A stretch of DNA of 64,000 nt from an uncultured Clostridium sp. (GTDB lineage Bacteria > Bacillota > Clostridia > Lachnospirales > Lachnospiraceae): NCBI GenBank assembly GCA_937885015.1, contig CALAAS010000050.1:1-64000 (forward strand). The letters are read 5' to 3'. Numbering within the stretch: the stretch's first letter is position 1; each line of letters starts with the position of its first letter. The notes under the pieces are model-generated. The model saw nothing but the letters and a program-made list of their open reading frames with translations. It did not search any database and was not told the DNA's origin. Shown here piece by piece: positions 55,388-64,000 of this stretch. Position numbers and translations under genes: made by a program.

Positions 55388-56356
55388 CTATATAATCTGA
55401 TACTGAACAGAAATGGAACTGGCAAACGATAAAAAAGCGGACATCGCACAACTTACATAGCGCTCTTTACTGTGGGTAATGTAAATAGGGCGTCTGGCCA
55501 GAGCATCACCTAATTTGTAGTATATAAGGCCTGGCTGTTCCTGAAGCAGGGAGAGAAGAGAGCTGCGAATGAAGGCTGCACCGCCTCCTGCTGCGGCCAT
55601 AAAATAGGTAGTCATAATTTGTGACAGATGCTGTGTAATCATTGGTTTAAACCCTGCATTTCGACAGATATGAAGGGTTCGCTGGTACAGATCACTGCCT
55701 TCTTTTGTCAGAGATATAAAAGGACAATCTTTAAATTCCCATAAAGGGACTGGGGGCACAGAAGAACTTACAAAAGATGCATTTCTGATGTTTTCGATCG
55801 GAATTTGATAAGGCCTTAATCGATTATTGACTGAAAAAGATTCAGGGACGGCGAGAATCAAATATTCGTAGGAAAACAGGATATTTTGCATTTTAGAATC
55901 ACCACCGGCCTGAGATAAGGCACCAAACATAAAATCTATGGAGCCATCGGTTATATAATTTTGCAGGTCTGTCCCGTCAGCCTCCCGTATATTTACCTGA
56001 ATACCAGGATACTTCTTTTGAAAAGCATTGATCATGGGGGCAAGAAAATAAGCGCTGTAGAAGGAGGAACTTCCAATTCTAAGGACGCCTGTTTTCATGT
56101 TTTTCCGATCATCAAAATACAGTTTAATATCATTTTCCAGGGCCATTATCTTTTTAATATGTTCAATATAAAATTGTCCCTCTGTTGTCAGAGTGAATGG
56201 AATGGTGCTGCGATCAAATATCTGACATCCAAGCTCTTTTTCTGCTTTGCGTACCATGGAACTGATAGCTGACTGACTGATAAAAAGCTTTTCTGCGGCT
56301 TTGGAAAAACTGTTTTCCTGGTAAACCGCATATACGTATTTCATTTCTAAATCCAA
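55388..56356 (-). CDS. LysR-family regulator divergent from the amidohydrolase operon
   Basis: 322 aa from a TTG start at 56356 with GGGGGG upstream; ATG 56344 is the alternative. HTH SKAAEKLFISQSAISSMVRKAEKELG (about 19-44), effector domain from about 95. Same subgroup as the LysR gene at 4765 (IFDRST). The neighbouring genes suggest it controls the amidohydrolase, permease and C69 peptidase. Ligand unknown. Confidence 0.88.
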   Translation of the reverse strand: MDLEMKYVYAVYQENSFSKAAEKLFISQSAISSMVRKAEKELGCQIFDRSTIPFTLTTEGQFYIEHIKKIMALENDIKLYFDDRKNMKTGVLRIGSSSFYSAYFLAPMINAFQKKYPGIQVNIREADGTDLQNYITDGSIDFMFGALSQAGGDSKMQNILFSYEYLILAVPESFSVNNRLRPYQIPIENIRNASFVSSSVPPVPLWEFKDCPFISLTKEGSDLYQRTLHICRNAGFKPMITQHLSQIMTTYFMAAAGGGAAFIRSSLLSLLQEQPGLIYYKLGDALARRPIYITHSKERYVSCAMSAFLSFASSISVQYQII

Positions 56357-56431
56357 GCGAATCCCCCCTTTTTTTTCATCATAATGTATTTTTTTCGAAA
56401 ACTCAAGATTTAGAAGAAAAAGAAAATAGAT

Positions 56432-56483
56432 ATAAGTTATAAATTATGATAGTGATAATTTTATTTATGTTAATAGATATAAT
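56432..56483 (+). promoter_or_regulatory. LysR-site dyad and -10 of the amidohydrolase operon
   Basis: ATAAGTTATAAATTAT (56432-56447) is a 16-bp dyad with one mismatch per arm; TATAAT (56478-56483) lies 30 bp downstream with no good -35. The arrangement fits a LysR-activated promoter. Confidence 0.4.
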
Positions 56484-56584
56484 CAGGAGATTTCGCTATA
56501 TTTTAATTGTAAATCATAATAAATTCTTACTAAATTTACGGATTAAGGTGATTGGAAATTTAATTTGGAAAGGACGGAGGAACA

Positions 56585-57985
56585 GTGATCAAATATGATG
56601 CAGTTCTGAAAGGCGGACGGGTTTTCGATCCCAAAAACAGTGTGGATAAGGTAGTAGATATTGGGATTAAGTATGGAAAAATTTCTGCTTTTGGGAATAA
56701 CCTGCAGGGGGAAAAAATATGGGATATTTCAGGGAAAACAGTATTTCCGGGAATTATTGATATGCATGTGCATGTGACAGAACGTCTCGGAAGTCTGTTG
56801 GGATATCAGATGGCGGCTGCCAGTGGTGTTTCCACCATCATTGATTATGCTGGACCTATGGAGGACGTATTGGAGCATGCGCCTTCTATGGGATGCGGAA
56901 TGAATGTTGGCTGCCTTCCAGCAGCTTTACCGGATGTGATTGGGAAAAATCCATCCAGAGAACAGGTAAAAGGCTTTCTGAATCAGGCACTTGAAAATGG
57001 AGCGCTGGGACTCAAGATTCTAGGAGGACATTTTCCATTGACGCCAGAAGCATCTAGCCTCTGTGTAGAGGAATGTAACAGACGGAAGGTTTTTGTGGCA
57101 TGGCATGCGGGAAGTACGGAAAACAGAAGCAATATTTATGGAATGAAGGAGGCGGTGGAATGTACAGGGGATAATCGGCTTTTGATGGCTCATATCAATG
57201 CTTATTGCCGGGGAAATTGCTATGACTATCAGGAGGAACTGCGGGATGCGTTCCAGATGTTGAGAGAAAGACCCAACATTATTTCGGATTCCCATATGGC
57301 TGTCAATAATGGAACCAGTGGAAGCTGCGCGGGTATGGAGATTCTGGATCAAATTACCCAAAATTGTTTACGGTTTTTTGGATATCCGGTCAGTACAGAT
57401 GGGCTTGAGCAGGCCATCCGGGATGGTGTTGCCAGGGCAATCGTTCCGGTAAACGGAGCGAATGAGCTTTTGGGAAAGGAAGAGGCGCTTGCCTATTGGA
57501 AAAGGGGAACCACCTCTGTTTGTGTCAGTTTCCCTGCCAATCTTCCAGCTGTGGCGGCAGCCTGCCTTTTGGAAAGAAAACCAAAATCCCGCCAGTTTCT
57601 GATCGATTTGGCTGCTACGGATGGGGGAGGATTTCCTAGAAATGGGTTGCTTTACCGGCTTCTTTGCTATTGGAAGCTGGGGTACCTGACGCTGGAAGAG
57701 GTCATATATAAGTGTTCGATTGCTCCGGCGGAGGTATTTGCCATGTCGTCTAAGGGGCATCTGGATGTTGGGGCAGATGCCGATCTGGCAGTGGTGGATT
57801 TGGAAACAGCGAAGACAGTTCTGACTTTCGGAATGGGAAAACCGATTTTTGCAGATGGAAAGGTGGTAGGAAAAGGGGCTACTCTTCTGGTAACGCCATC
57901 GGGAGAAAAAAAGTGTCGGGAACGTCAGGTTTCCTGTCAGCTGATTTGGCCGGAGAAGGGAAGATTTTACGGTCCGGTATCGTAA
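56585..57985 (+). CDS. amidohydrolase of the hydantoinase/dihydroorotase/D-aminoacylase type
   Basis: 466 aa from GTG 56585 (GGAGG 5 bases upstream). Metal-site residues visible: DMHVHV (His61, His63), the probable carbamylated Lys144 in LGLKILGG, WHAGS (His174), AHINAY (His203) and ATDGGG (Asp). The first and last segments form the beta-sandwich domain (GRVFDPKNSVDKVVDI; GADADLAVVDLETAKTV). It hydrolyses a cyclic amide or N-acyl amino acid; the exact substrate is not evident. Next to a C69 dipeptidase it may act on a peptide-derived compound. Confidence 0.75.
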   Translation: MIKYDAVLKGGRVFDPKNSVDKVVDIGIKYGKISAFGNNLQGEKIWDISGKTVFPGIIDMHVHVTERLGSLLGYQMAAASGVSTIIDYAGPMEDVLEHAPSMGCGMNVGCLPAALPDVIGKNPSREQVKGFLNQALENGALGLKILGGHFPLTPEASSLCVEECNRRKVFVAWHAGSTENRSNIYGMKEAVECTGDNRLLMAHINAYCRGNCYDYQEELRDAFQMLRERPNIISDSHMAVNNGTSGSCAGMEILDQITQNCLRFFGYPVSTDGLEQAIRDGVARAIVPVNGANELLGKEEALAYWKRGTTSVCVSFPANLPAVAAACLLERKPKSRQFLIDLAATDGGGFPRNGLLYRLLCYWKLGYLTLEEVIYKCSIAPAEVFAMSSKGHLDVGADADLAVVDLETAKTVLTFGMGKPIFADGKVVGKGATLLVTPSGEKKCRERQVSCQLIWPEKGRFYGPVS

Positions 57986-58083
57986 ACGTGTTTGTGCAGT
58001 TTTGTGCCGTGCAGGTAATCAAAAGGGGAACAAGAGGGACTTATAGAAAAATGTAAAACAATTGCAGAAGGGGGTTACACTGT

Positions 58084-59388
58084 ATGATTTTTAATTTACC
58101 GCCGATTTTGGGGTTAACGCCGCTGATCGTTTATATTATTCTGGCATTTCGGCCAAAGATTCATCCGCTGGTAAACGTTTCAATTTGTCTTGCCATCGGA
58201 GCCGTTTTGACAAAAACAAATTTGCTGCAGTTTGGTTCCATTCTTACGGCGTCTTTGGGATCTTTTCTGGGGCAGGTGGGATTCATTATTATGATTGGTT
58301 CTGGGCTCGGCCTGATTTTAAAGGAGTCAGGAGTAGCGGAAAATCTGGTGCATCTGATGGTTCGAAAAATAGGAATTAACTCCATTGAAAGAGCGATTAT
58401 TGCATCTATGTTGGCATCTATGTTTATGGTTTTGGTTTTGAGTACGCTGACGGGCGGAAATGCGGTGATCGCGCCGATTTTGATCCCCCTGGTAGCATCT
58501 GTGGGAATGACACCCAGTACACTGGCGATTATCATGCAGACAGCTGGTGTAACAGGACTCTTTATCAGTCCGTTTTCTCCGCCCATGGTAACGATTATGG
58601 AATTAACGGGACTGGCGTATCAGGAAGTACTTCTTTATGCAAGCCTTCCGGTATGTATCCCCATGTGGCTCATTACATATTTTAACGCGAAACGTGTACA
58701 GAAAGCCACAGCTGGTGTGATGGATTATCCGCCGGGAACGGCTCTCTCTGCCGATTCGTATAAAGCATCGCCTGAGGCGAAGCGGGCCACGGCCTTTTTC
58801 GGGGTAACGATGGTAATCGTAGTCGGATACGGAATTATGTTTAAACTGGGTGTAGCCCATGCGATCACGGTTATAACGGCGGCTGTGCTGGCAACCGGTT
58901 TTGGAGCCCGCTTTAAAATTGATAAGACAATTGACTTGTTTATGAAAGGCTGCGCACAGTATTTCTGGATTTTCATGCTGTTTATCCTGATGGATCCGTT
59001 CCTGAATTTTATTTCGCTGAGCGGCGCTTTTGATGCACTGGTTGAGATTGGAAAGCCATTGGTAGATGGCGGCGGAAAAGTAGGACTTTCCATGCTGGCT
59101 GCTTTAATCGGTACATTTGGAATACAGGGAGCAGCGGTAGCGCAGGCAGTTATGCTTGACACCGTATTCCGCCCGCTGGTAGATGCTACAGGACTCAGTA
59201 TGATAGCCTGGGCAATTGTAATTTTGATTGGTTCTCAAATGACATCGTTCGCATATCCAGGTCTGGATATGGTGGCAGCAACTGGAACGGCCCGTTCCAG
59301 TGATATGAAATCACAGGTAAAACACGGTTGGATGGTTACAACAGCGACTCTTGCAGTTTGTTTTGTAATGACACTTTTATTTGGTTAA
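58084..59388 (+). CDS. ion-transporter-superfamily permease
   Basis: 434-aa membrane protein with about 11-12 helices. Segments such as STLTGGNAVIAPILIPLV and TGLFISPFSPPMVTIM repeat a half-molecule pattern (a second half near 320-360), like the IT superfamily (GntP, DcuC, CitM, NhaC relatives). RBS AAGGGGG 9 bases before the ATG. Placed between an amidohydrolase and a dipeptidase, it probably imports their substrate. Assignment to a specific family is not certain. Confidence 0.6.
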   Translation: MIFNLPPILGLTPLIVYIILAFRPKIHPLVNVSICLAIGAVLTKTNLLQFGSILTASLGSFLGQVGFIIMIGSGLGLILKESGVAENLVHLMVRKIGINSIERAIIASMLASMFMVLVLSTLTGGNAVIAPILIPLVASVGMTPSTLAIIMQTAGVTGLFISPFSPPMVTIMELTGLAYQEVLLYASLPVCIPMWLITYFNAKRVQKATAGVMDYPPGTALSADSYKASPEAKRATAFFGVTMVIVVGYGIMFKLGVAHAITVITAAVLATGFGARFKIDKTIDLFMKGCAQYFWIFMLFILMDPFLNFISLSGAFDALVEIGKPLVDGGGKVGLSMLAALIGTFGIQGAAVAQAVMLDTVFRPLVDATGLSMIAWAIVILIGSQMTSFAYPGLDMVAATGTARSSDMKSQVKHGWMVTTATLAVCFVMTLLFG

Positions 59389-59412
59389 AAGTGGGAAGGA
59401 GAAAAAGCAGAT

Positions 59413-60831
59413 ATGTGTTTCATGATTATCGGTGGAAAAAATGCATTTGAAAGAGGGACGATGCTTGGGGGACATAATGATGATCTAAATGGATATGAAG
59501 CGGCGTCTCTGGAAATTTATCCGCATAAAAGGAATGAAAACGGAGAGAGCGTAAAGCTGCCGACGGGGCCAGTTATTCCACAGACTGGTGAAACGGCAAG
59601 ATGTATTTTATTGAAAACATTTCGCGGCAATCTGGCAGGGGATACGATTGCAATCAATGAGCATAATGTTTGTCTCATGGGTGGAGAAAATTTGTTGATG
59701 GATCGAAATGACAGAGCGGCCCAGGCAGATCCGCTGGTGGAGAATGGGGTGGCAGGAGGAATCCGGTTTATTGCGCTGACGCAGAGCAGAACAGCCAGAG
59801 AATGTGTGGAACGGATTGGCCGTTATTATACAGAATACGGAAATAAGTTTCCCTGTGCAGTAGGAGTATTTGATACAGAAGAAGCATGGTATATTGAAGG
59901 GGGAGGCGGTTCCACCTGGTTGGCCGTCCGTGTGCCGGATGACTGCTATCTTGTACAATCCAATGGATATCGCATTAACGAGGTGGACTGGGACGACACG
60001 GAGAATATGATGTGTTCTCCTGGACTAAAGGAGTTTGTTATTGAAAAGGGGCTTTGGAATCCGGAAGAAGGACCTTTTCACTGGGCGCGAGCATATGGAA
60101 GAAAATTTCTGGAGGAACCGGGAACGTATTACTATAATTCCAGAAGAATCTGGAGTGCCATTCATCTTCTTTCGCCTTCCGCTGGACTAAATACAGATCT
60201 GGTTGAGTATCCGACATTTATGAAGGCAGATGAACCGATTACAAGGGAGAAAATTATGGAGCTTTTGCGAGACTATAATCGGAATAATCATTTTTCTGCC
60301 TTTGTGGAATCGGGTGTGGAAAATGAGGTTCGCCCGATTGGTGTTCCCCATTGCATTCATTCTGCTGTAGCAGAACTTCATAAGGATATTCCAGTGGAGC
60401 TGGGAGGCGTTCTGTGGAGCTGTCTGGGTTCACCGCTGACTGGACCGTATTTGCCGCACCATTATGGAATCACAGAGATTGTTCCGGCCTTTGAGGAAGG
60501 CAGCGATGAATACAGCGAGCGGTCCGCATTCTGGCAGTTCCGCATGCTGACGAACCTGGTAATGAACGATTTCTGTCAGTATGCACCTATTGTGAATGAG
60601 GCATGGAAAAAGCTGGAGAAAAAAGCCTTTGCCATGCAGGAAATTGTAGAACAGAAGGCAGCGGCCTGCTTTGAAGAGGATCCGCAGCATTCCGCGGAAC
60701 TTTTAACGGCCTTTGCCGGGACGATGGATTATGAGGCATTAAAGACGGCAGAAGAATTAGGAGGAGTACTTCATCGGAAAATGGCTGGAAATTTATATAA
60801 ATATTTTGCAAAGGGAAATCTGGAGTGGTAA
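59413..60831 (+). CDS. C69-family dipeptidase (PepDA type)
   Basis: 472 aa; N-terminal nucleophile hydrolase. Cys2 (MCFMII) becomes the nucleophile after removal of Met1, and GGHNDDLN and NEHNVCLMGGENLL are family motifs. C69 members cut dipeptides with broad specificity. Lies 25 bp after the permease, so the three genes look like an operon. No signal peptide, so cytoplasmic. Confidence 0.85.
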   Translation: MCFMIIGGKNAFERGTMLGGHNDDLNGYEAASLEIYPHKRNENGESVKLPTGPVIPQTGETARCILLKTFRGNLAGDTIAINEHNVCLMGGENLLMDRNDRAAQADPLVENGVAGGIRFIALTQSRTARECVERIGRYYTEYGNKFPCAVGVFDTEEAWYIEGGGGSTWLAVRVPDDCYLVQSNGYRINEVDWDDTENMMCSPGLKEFVIEKGLWNPEEGPFHWARAYGRKFLEEPGTYYYNSRRIWSAIHLLSPSAGLNTDLVEYPTFMKADEPITREKIMELLRDYNRNNHFSAFVESGVENEVRPIGVPHCIHSAVAELHKDIPVELGGVLWSCLGSPLTGPYLPHHYGITEIVPAFEEGSDEYSERSAFWQFRMLTNLVMNDFCQYAPIVNEAWKKLEKKAFAMQEIVEQKAAACFEEDPQHSAELLTAFAGTMDYEALKTAEELGGVLHRKMAGNLYKYFAKGNLEW

Positions 60832-60875
60832 ATTAAATAGTTGGTTTTCCTGCGTGAAAGGGGGGATGTGTTTGT

Positions 60876-60947
60876 CTTTTCTGTTTTGAAACAGAAAGGG
60901 AAATATGTTCCCCTTTTTTTTTGCATAGGAAATTGCTTCCTATGCAA
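60876..60947. repeat. terminator and two further palindromes after the C69 gene
   Basis: Three adjacent inverted repeats: TTTCTGTTT/AAACAGAAA (60878-60897), AAAGGGAAA/TTCCCCTTT (60895-60916, one mismatch) followed by a T-run to 60922, which acts as the terminator of the amidohydrolase operon, and TTGCATAGGAA/TTCCTATGCAA (60921-60947, perfect 11 bp). The last two share bases, so alternative folds are possible. Confidence 0.75.
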
Positions 60948-61105
60948 TAAAAAACGCTCCGCGAGGATCGCCATGCGGTGGAAATGCGGGGGAAATTTTT
61001 CGTTTTCCACAGAGAAAAGAACTGTATAAAGGCCGCATGTGGATAAATTTGTGATATACTGAAATAATGGTGTAAAAGTAAATGAGATGATATTGGAGAA
61101 AAAGA

Positions 61106-63001
61106 ATGCGGTATCAGATTACAGATGGAACTGTATCCTTGGGTGGACAGGTTATTCTGTCACATATTGATTTTGAAATAAAGGGAAATGAAAGGGCTGC
61201 GGTGGTCGGCCCAAATGGTTCAGGCAAGACAACGTTTCTTCGCCTGATTGAAGGTAAAATTTCTCTGGATCGGGATGATAAACGAAAAGGAAAGGGGATT
61301 ACATCTTCCAGAAGCCTGCGGATTGAAGCGTTGCACCAGCAGGCTTTTTCCGATGGAGAGCGGACGGTGGAGGAGGAGCTTTTGGAGGCCTGCCCGTGCC
61401 GTGATACATTTGACAGGGAGAGGTTCGTTTATGAACAGGAGTATGACCGGCTTTTTACAGGCTTCGGATTTGAAAAAAGGGATAAGAGAAGAAAGATATC
61501 TTCTTTTTCAGGAGGAGAACAGACAAAAATTGCGCTGATTCGTCTTCTTCTTCAGAAACCGGATATTCTTCTGCTGGATGAGCCGACCAACCATTTGGAT
61601 GTGGCATCCTGCGAATGGTTGGAGGAATATCTGCAAAATTATGAGAATGCGGTTATTATGGTGTCCCATGACCGCTTTTTTCTGGACCGCTGTGCCCAGT
61701 GTGTGTGGGAAATTTCGGAAAAACATATGGTCCGTTATGTGGGAAATTATACGGAGTACAGAAAGGAAAAGCAAAAACGCCTGCAGCAACAGAAAAAGGC
61801 CTATGAGAGGCAGAGACAGGAGAAAGAGCGTCTGAATCAGGTGGTGGAGCGGTTTAAACATAAGGCGTCTAAGGCTTCTTTTGCCAGGGCAAAGAAAAAG
61901 CAGATGGAGCGCATGGAGTCTGTGGAACGGCCGACGGAAGAGGAGGCGCGTATTTTTACTGGGGAACTGACGCCGTCTGTTCCCGGAAGCAAACGCGTTA
62001 TGGAGGCGGAGCATCTGAGGCTGGGATATGAGAAGGAACTTTTGGAGCTTTCTTTTTCGATCCGAAGGGGGCAGAAAATCGGACTGATTGGGCCAAATGG
62101 TGCAGGAAAAACGACATTTTTAAAGACGATTGCCGGATTCTTGCCGCCCCTTGGCGGAGATTTTTCCATGGGGTCACAGATAACCATCGGTTATTTTGAT
62201 CAGCACTCAGCAAAAGTGGAGTCGGAAAAAACAGTTCTGGAGCATTTTCATGATCTTTTTCCGGGGATGACGGAAAAAGAAGTTAGGAGTACGCTTGGTG
62301 CATATCTGTTTGGAGGCCGGAAAGCGGCTGAGAAAGTCAGTGACCTTTCCGGTGGGGAAAAGGCGAGGCTGGTGCTGGCAGAGCTTTTGACCAGCCGTCC
62401 TAATTTTCTGATTCTGGATGAACCTACAAACCATATGGATATTGCTGCAAAAGAGACGTTGGAATCGGCATTTCAGGCTTATACAGGGACAATACTTTTT
62501 GTGTCTCACGACCGATATTTTATTCGTCAGGTTGCACAGTCAATTCTGATTTTTGAAGATCACAGTGCTTCTTATTATCCGTTTGGTTATGAACACTATC
62601 TGGAGCGGGTAAACAGAGAGAAAGCAGGCAGCACCATAGCCGCGCAGGTTACAGCAGAGGATCAGGCTCTGATTGCCGGTCTGAAAGCCGTTCCCAAAGC
62701 AGAGCGGCATCGGCTTCGGGAAATATCGACGGAAGATGCCTATCTGGACTGGAAATACCGTCTTTTTATGGAGCAGCTTATACCAGCGGAGGAACGGTAT
62801 GCAGCTCGGGAGAAAGAGTGCCAGGAGTATCTGAAAGAGTGGCGCCAGTCGGAAGCGTATTGGAGAGGGCAGTGTGAAGGTGTCCTTGAAAGGCAGGAAG
62901 AATATGAAAAGCTCTGCAGTCTTCGGGAAGATGCCTGGAGAGAATGGAATGAAATGTGTCTGGAATGGGGGGATGAGTGGATGGAGGAGTTTGTGGAATA
63001 G
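61106..63001 (+). CDS. ABC-F family ATPase
   Basis: 631 aa, two ABC domains without membrane helices. Walker A GPNGSGKTT (35-43) with signature SGGEQTKIAL and LLDEPTNHLD; second Walker A GPNGAGKTT with LSGGEKARLVL and LILDEPTNHMD. The linker (about 225-290) is a charged coiled coil. A C-terminal extension of about 100 residues follows. Family members act on ribosomes as translation factors (EttA/Uup/YdiF); some give antibiotic resistance, and neither can be chosen here. It is monocistronic, 270 bp after the previous gene. Confidence 0.88.
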   Translation: MRYQITDGTVSLGGQVILSHIDFEIKGNERAAVVGPNGSGKTTFLRLIEGKISLDRDDKRKGKGITSSRSLRIEALHQQAFSDGERTVEEELLEACPCRDTFDRERFVYEQEYDRLFTGFGFEKRDKRRKISSFSGGEQTKIALIRLLLQKPDILLLDEPTNHLDVASCEWLEEYLQNYENAVIMVSHDRFFLDRCAQCVWEISEKHMVRYVGNYTEYRKEKQKRLQQQKKAYERQRQEKERLNQVVERFKHKASKASFARAKKKQMERMESVERPTEEEARIFTGELTPSVPGSKRVMEAEHLRLGYEKELLELSFSIRRGQKIGLIGPNGAGKTTFLKTIAGFLPPLGGDFSMGSQITIGYFDQHSAKVESEKTVLEHFHDLFPGMTEKEVRSTLGAYLFGGRKAAEKVSDLSGGEKARLVLAELLTSRPNFLILDEPTNHMDIAAKETLESAFQAYTGTILFVSHDRYFIRQVAQSILIFEDHSASYYPFGYEHYLERVNREKAGSTIAAQVTAEDQALIAGLKAVPKAERHRLREISTEDAYLDWKYRLFMEQLIPAEERYAAREKECQEYLKEWRQSEAYWRGQCEGVLERQEEYEKLCSLREDAWREWNEMCLEWGDEWMEEFVE

Positions 63002-63043
63002 GAGAAAATAAGAAGGATAAGGAATCATAGAAATCAATACAGG

Positions 63044-63072
63044 TTGATTTTTCGCTTTTTTTCCCATATAAT
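63044..63072 (+). promoter_or_regulatory. promoter of the GntR-type gene
   Basis: TTGATT (63044-63049), 17-bp spacer, TATAAT (63067-63072). Starts near 63079, giving a 29-nt leader before the ATG at 63108. Confidence 0.7.
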
Positions 63073-63107
63073 GGTTTGGAATAATAAAGGAGAAGAGATC
63101 AGATAAA

Positions 63108-63866
63108 ATGGAAGAGTTCAATAATTCTAAGCTGAAAATTGAAGAATATGTGAGCTATTCTCTGGTAGATGTAGTAACGGATAAAATTCGAAGCAATATA
63201 TTCAGTGGTAAGTATCTTCCGGGAAAGAAACTGGTGGTCAGAGAGATATCGGAAGAACTTGGAGTCAGTCATACTCCAGTAAAGGATGCATTAAATCGAC
63301 TGGTTTCGGAAGGATGCGTGGTGGCTTCTCCGAGGCGCAGCATGATGGTAAAGGAATATTCCAATATCGAATTTATAGAAAATTATGAAATTCGTCTGAT
63401 GATCGAATTATATCATGCAGATGAGATTATTGCTTATGTTGAAACGGCACCGGAAATTGTTTCAAATATGGAAAAATACTGGTCAGTAATGGAAGATATG
63501 CTGAAAACAGGAGGAAATCTGTTAAATGCATCATGGTCTAATATTGAAACCAGATTTCATAGGGAGTATATGAAGGGATGCGGTAATAAACGGGTATATG
63601 ATACATACTGCCATTTGGATTCCAATAACCAGAGTTATCTTTTATATTTAAGTAATAATGGTCAGCCTCTCAGCCATGATTTTCTGACAATCAATAATGA
63701 AGAGCATAAGGCAATGATTGAGGCACTTCAGCACCAAAATTTATCACAGTTTTGTGAGACCGTATATTCGCATCTGATACGCTCCTGTGAATCTTATGTG
63801 ATTGATGAGAAATCAGAGAGACGGTTTGAGATGATGAAGAAAAACGCGGAGATTTTTTTTAAATAA
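63108..63866 (+). CDS. GntR-family regulator (FCD-type ligand domain)
   Basis: 252 aa. N-terminal winged HTH (about 20-85, PGKKLVVREISEELGVSHTPVKDALNRL), C-terminal all-helical FCD-like domain (about 95-240). AAGGAG lies far upstream (about 15 bases), so translation may be weak. No catabolic partner is in the window, so the target probably lies further right. Ligand unknown. Confidence 0.87.
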   Translation: MEEFNNSKLKIEEYVSYSLVDVVTDKIRSNIFSGKYLPGKKLVVREISEELGVSHTPVKDALNRLVSEGCVVASPRRSMMVKEYSNIEFIENYEIRLMIELYHADEIIAYVETAPEIVSNMEKYWSVMEDMLKTGGNLLNASWSNIETRFHREYMKGCGNKRVYDTYCHLDSNNQSYLLYLSNNGQPLSHDFLTINNEEHKAMIEALQHQNLSQFCETVYSHLIRSCESYVIDEKSERRFEMMKKNAEIFFK

Positions 63867-63869
63867 AAA

Positions 63870-63930
63870 AGGACAATAAAATCAAAAGTTCTGCAAACGA
63901 AGAATTCGATGCAGGACTTTTTTATTGTGC
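63870..63930 (+). terminator. terminator of the GntR-type gene
   Basis: A composite stem: ACAATAAAA and AAAGTTCTGCA on the left pair with TGCAGGACTTTT and TTTTATTGT on the right, with an A-rich left flank. The remaining 70 bases to the window end show no gene. Confidence 0.7.
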
Positions 63931-64000
63931 AAAAAGACTATATAGTGTGGAAATTAAGTTGATGATTATGTTTAATATTTTAAATTTACCTAAAAATTTT

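Overview
The window is a chromosomal replication-origin region from an anaerobic, low-to-mid GC Gram-positive bacterium, most likely a Lachnospiraceae-type member of the Clostridia. The reasons are the gene order gyrA-gyrB-recF-yaaA-dnaN-oriC-dnaA | rpmH-rnpA-yidD-yidC-jag-mnmE-mnmG-rsmG-parA-parB, the DUF4446 and DUF3881 genes after parB, oxygen-sensitive Fe-S enzymes (two-subunit fumarase, two-subunit serine dehydratase), consensus sigma-A promoters and strong AGGAGG-type ribosome binding sites. Genus cannot be called. Almost all housekeeping genes point away from oriC. No transposase, prophage or CRISPR array was seen.

Layout. 1-350: tandem promoters facing left, probably for an rRNA operon just outside the window, and tRNA-Ser(GCU). 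430-4620: an aspA - malic enzyme - fumarase alpha - fumarase beta operon (aspartate to fumarate to malate to pyruvate) with a divergent LysR gene. 5680-12240: a second LysR gene, two M29/NicX-like aminopeptidase-family paralogues flanking an OPT-family transporter, then a PepD dipeptidase. 12310-16443: pucR-sdaAB-sdaAA-asparaginase operon on the minus strand. 16590-25763: a dpp/opp-type peptide ABC transporter operon ending with two more M29/NicX-like paralogues and an M20 peptidase. 26167-34098: a tetronate (four-carbon acid sugar) cluster (otnC, otnK, TRAP transporter, zinc alcohol dehydrogenase) with a divergent PrpR-type regulator. 34232-55285: the origin core. 55388-60831: LysR, hydantoinase-like amidohydrolase, permease and C69 dipeptidase. 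61106-63866: an ABC-F ATPase and a GntR regulator.

How it works together. The left half reads as a peptide and amino-acid fermentation block: peptides enter by the OPT and Dpp transporters, are cut by PepD, M20 and the M29-like proteins, asparagine is deamidated to aspartate, aspartate goes through AspA, fumarase and malic enzyme to pyruvate plus NADPH, and serine goes to pyruvate by SdaAB. Ammonia is released at each deamination. The block sits beside oriC, so its genes have high copy number in fast growth.

The least explained parts are the four-member M29/NicX-like family, which keeps a His / His-x-Asp metal motif in an apparent anaerobe; the PrpR-type regulator with a degenerate AAA+ domain and a pair of matching 19-bp operators; the tetronate cluster with a zinc dehydrogenase in place of the usual LtnD; an alpha/beta-hydrolase-fold protein lacking its nucleophile next to parA; and several long intergenic palindromes. 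All functions were assigned by reading motifs without database searches.
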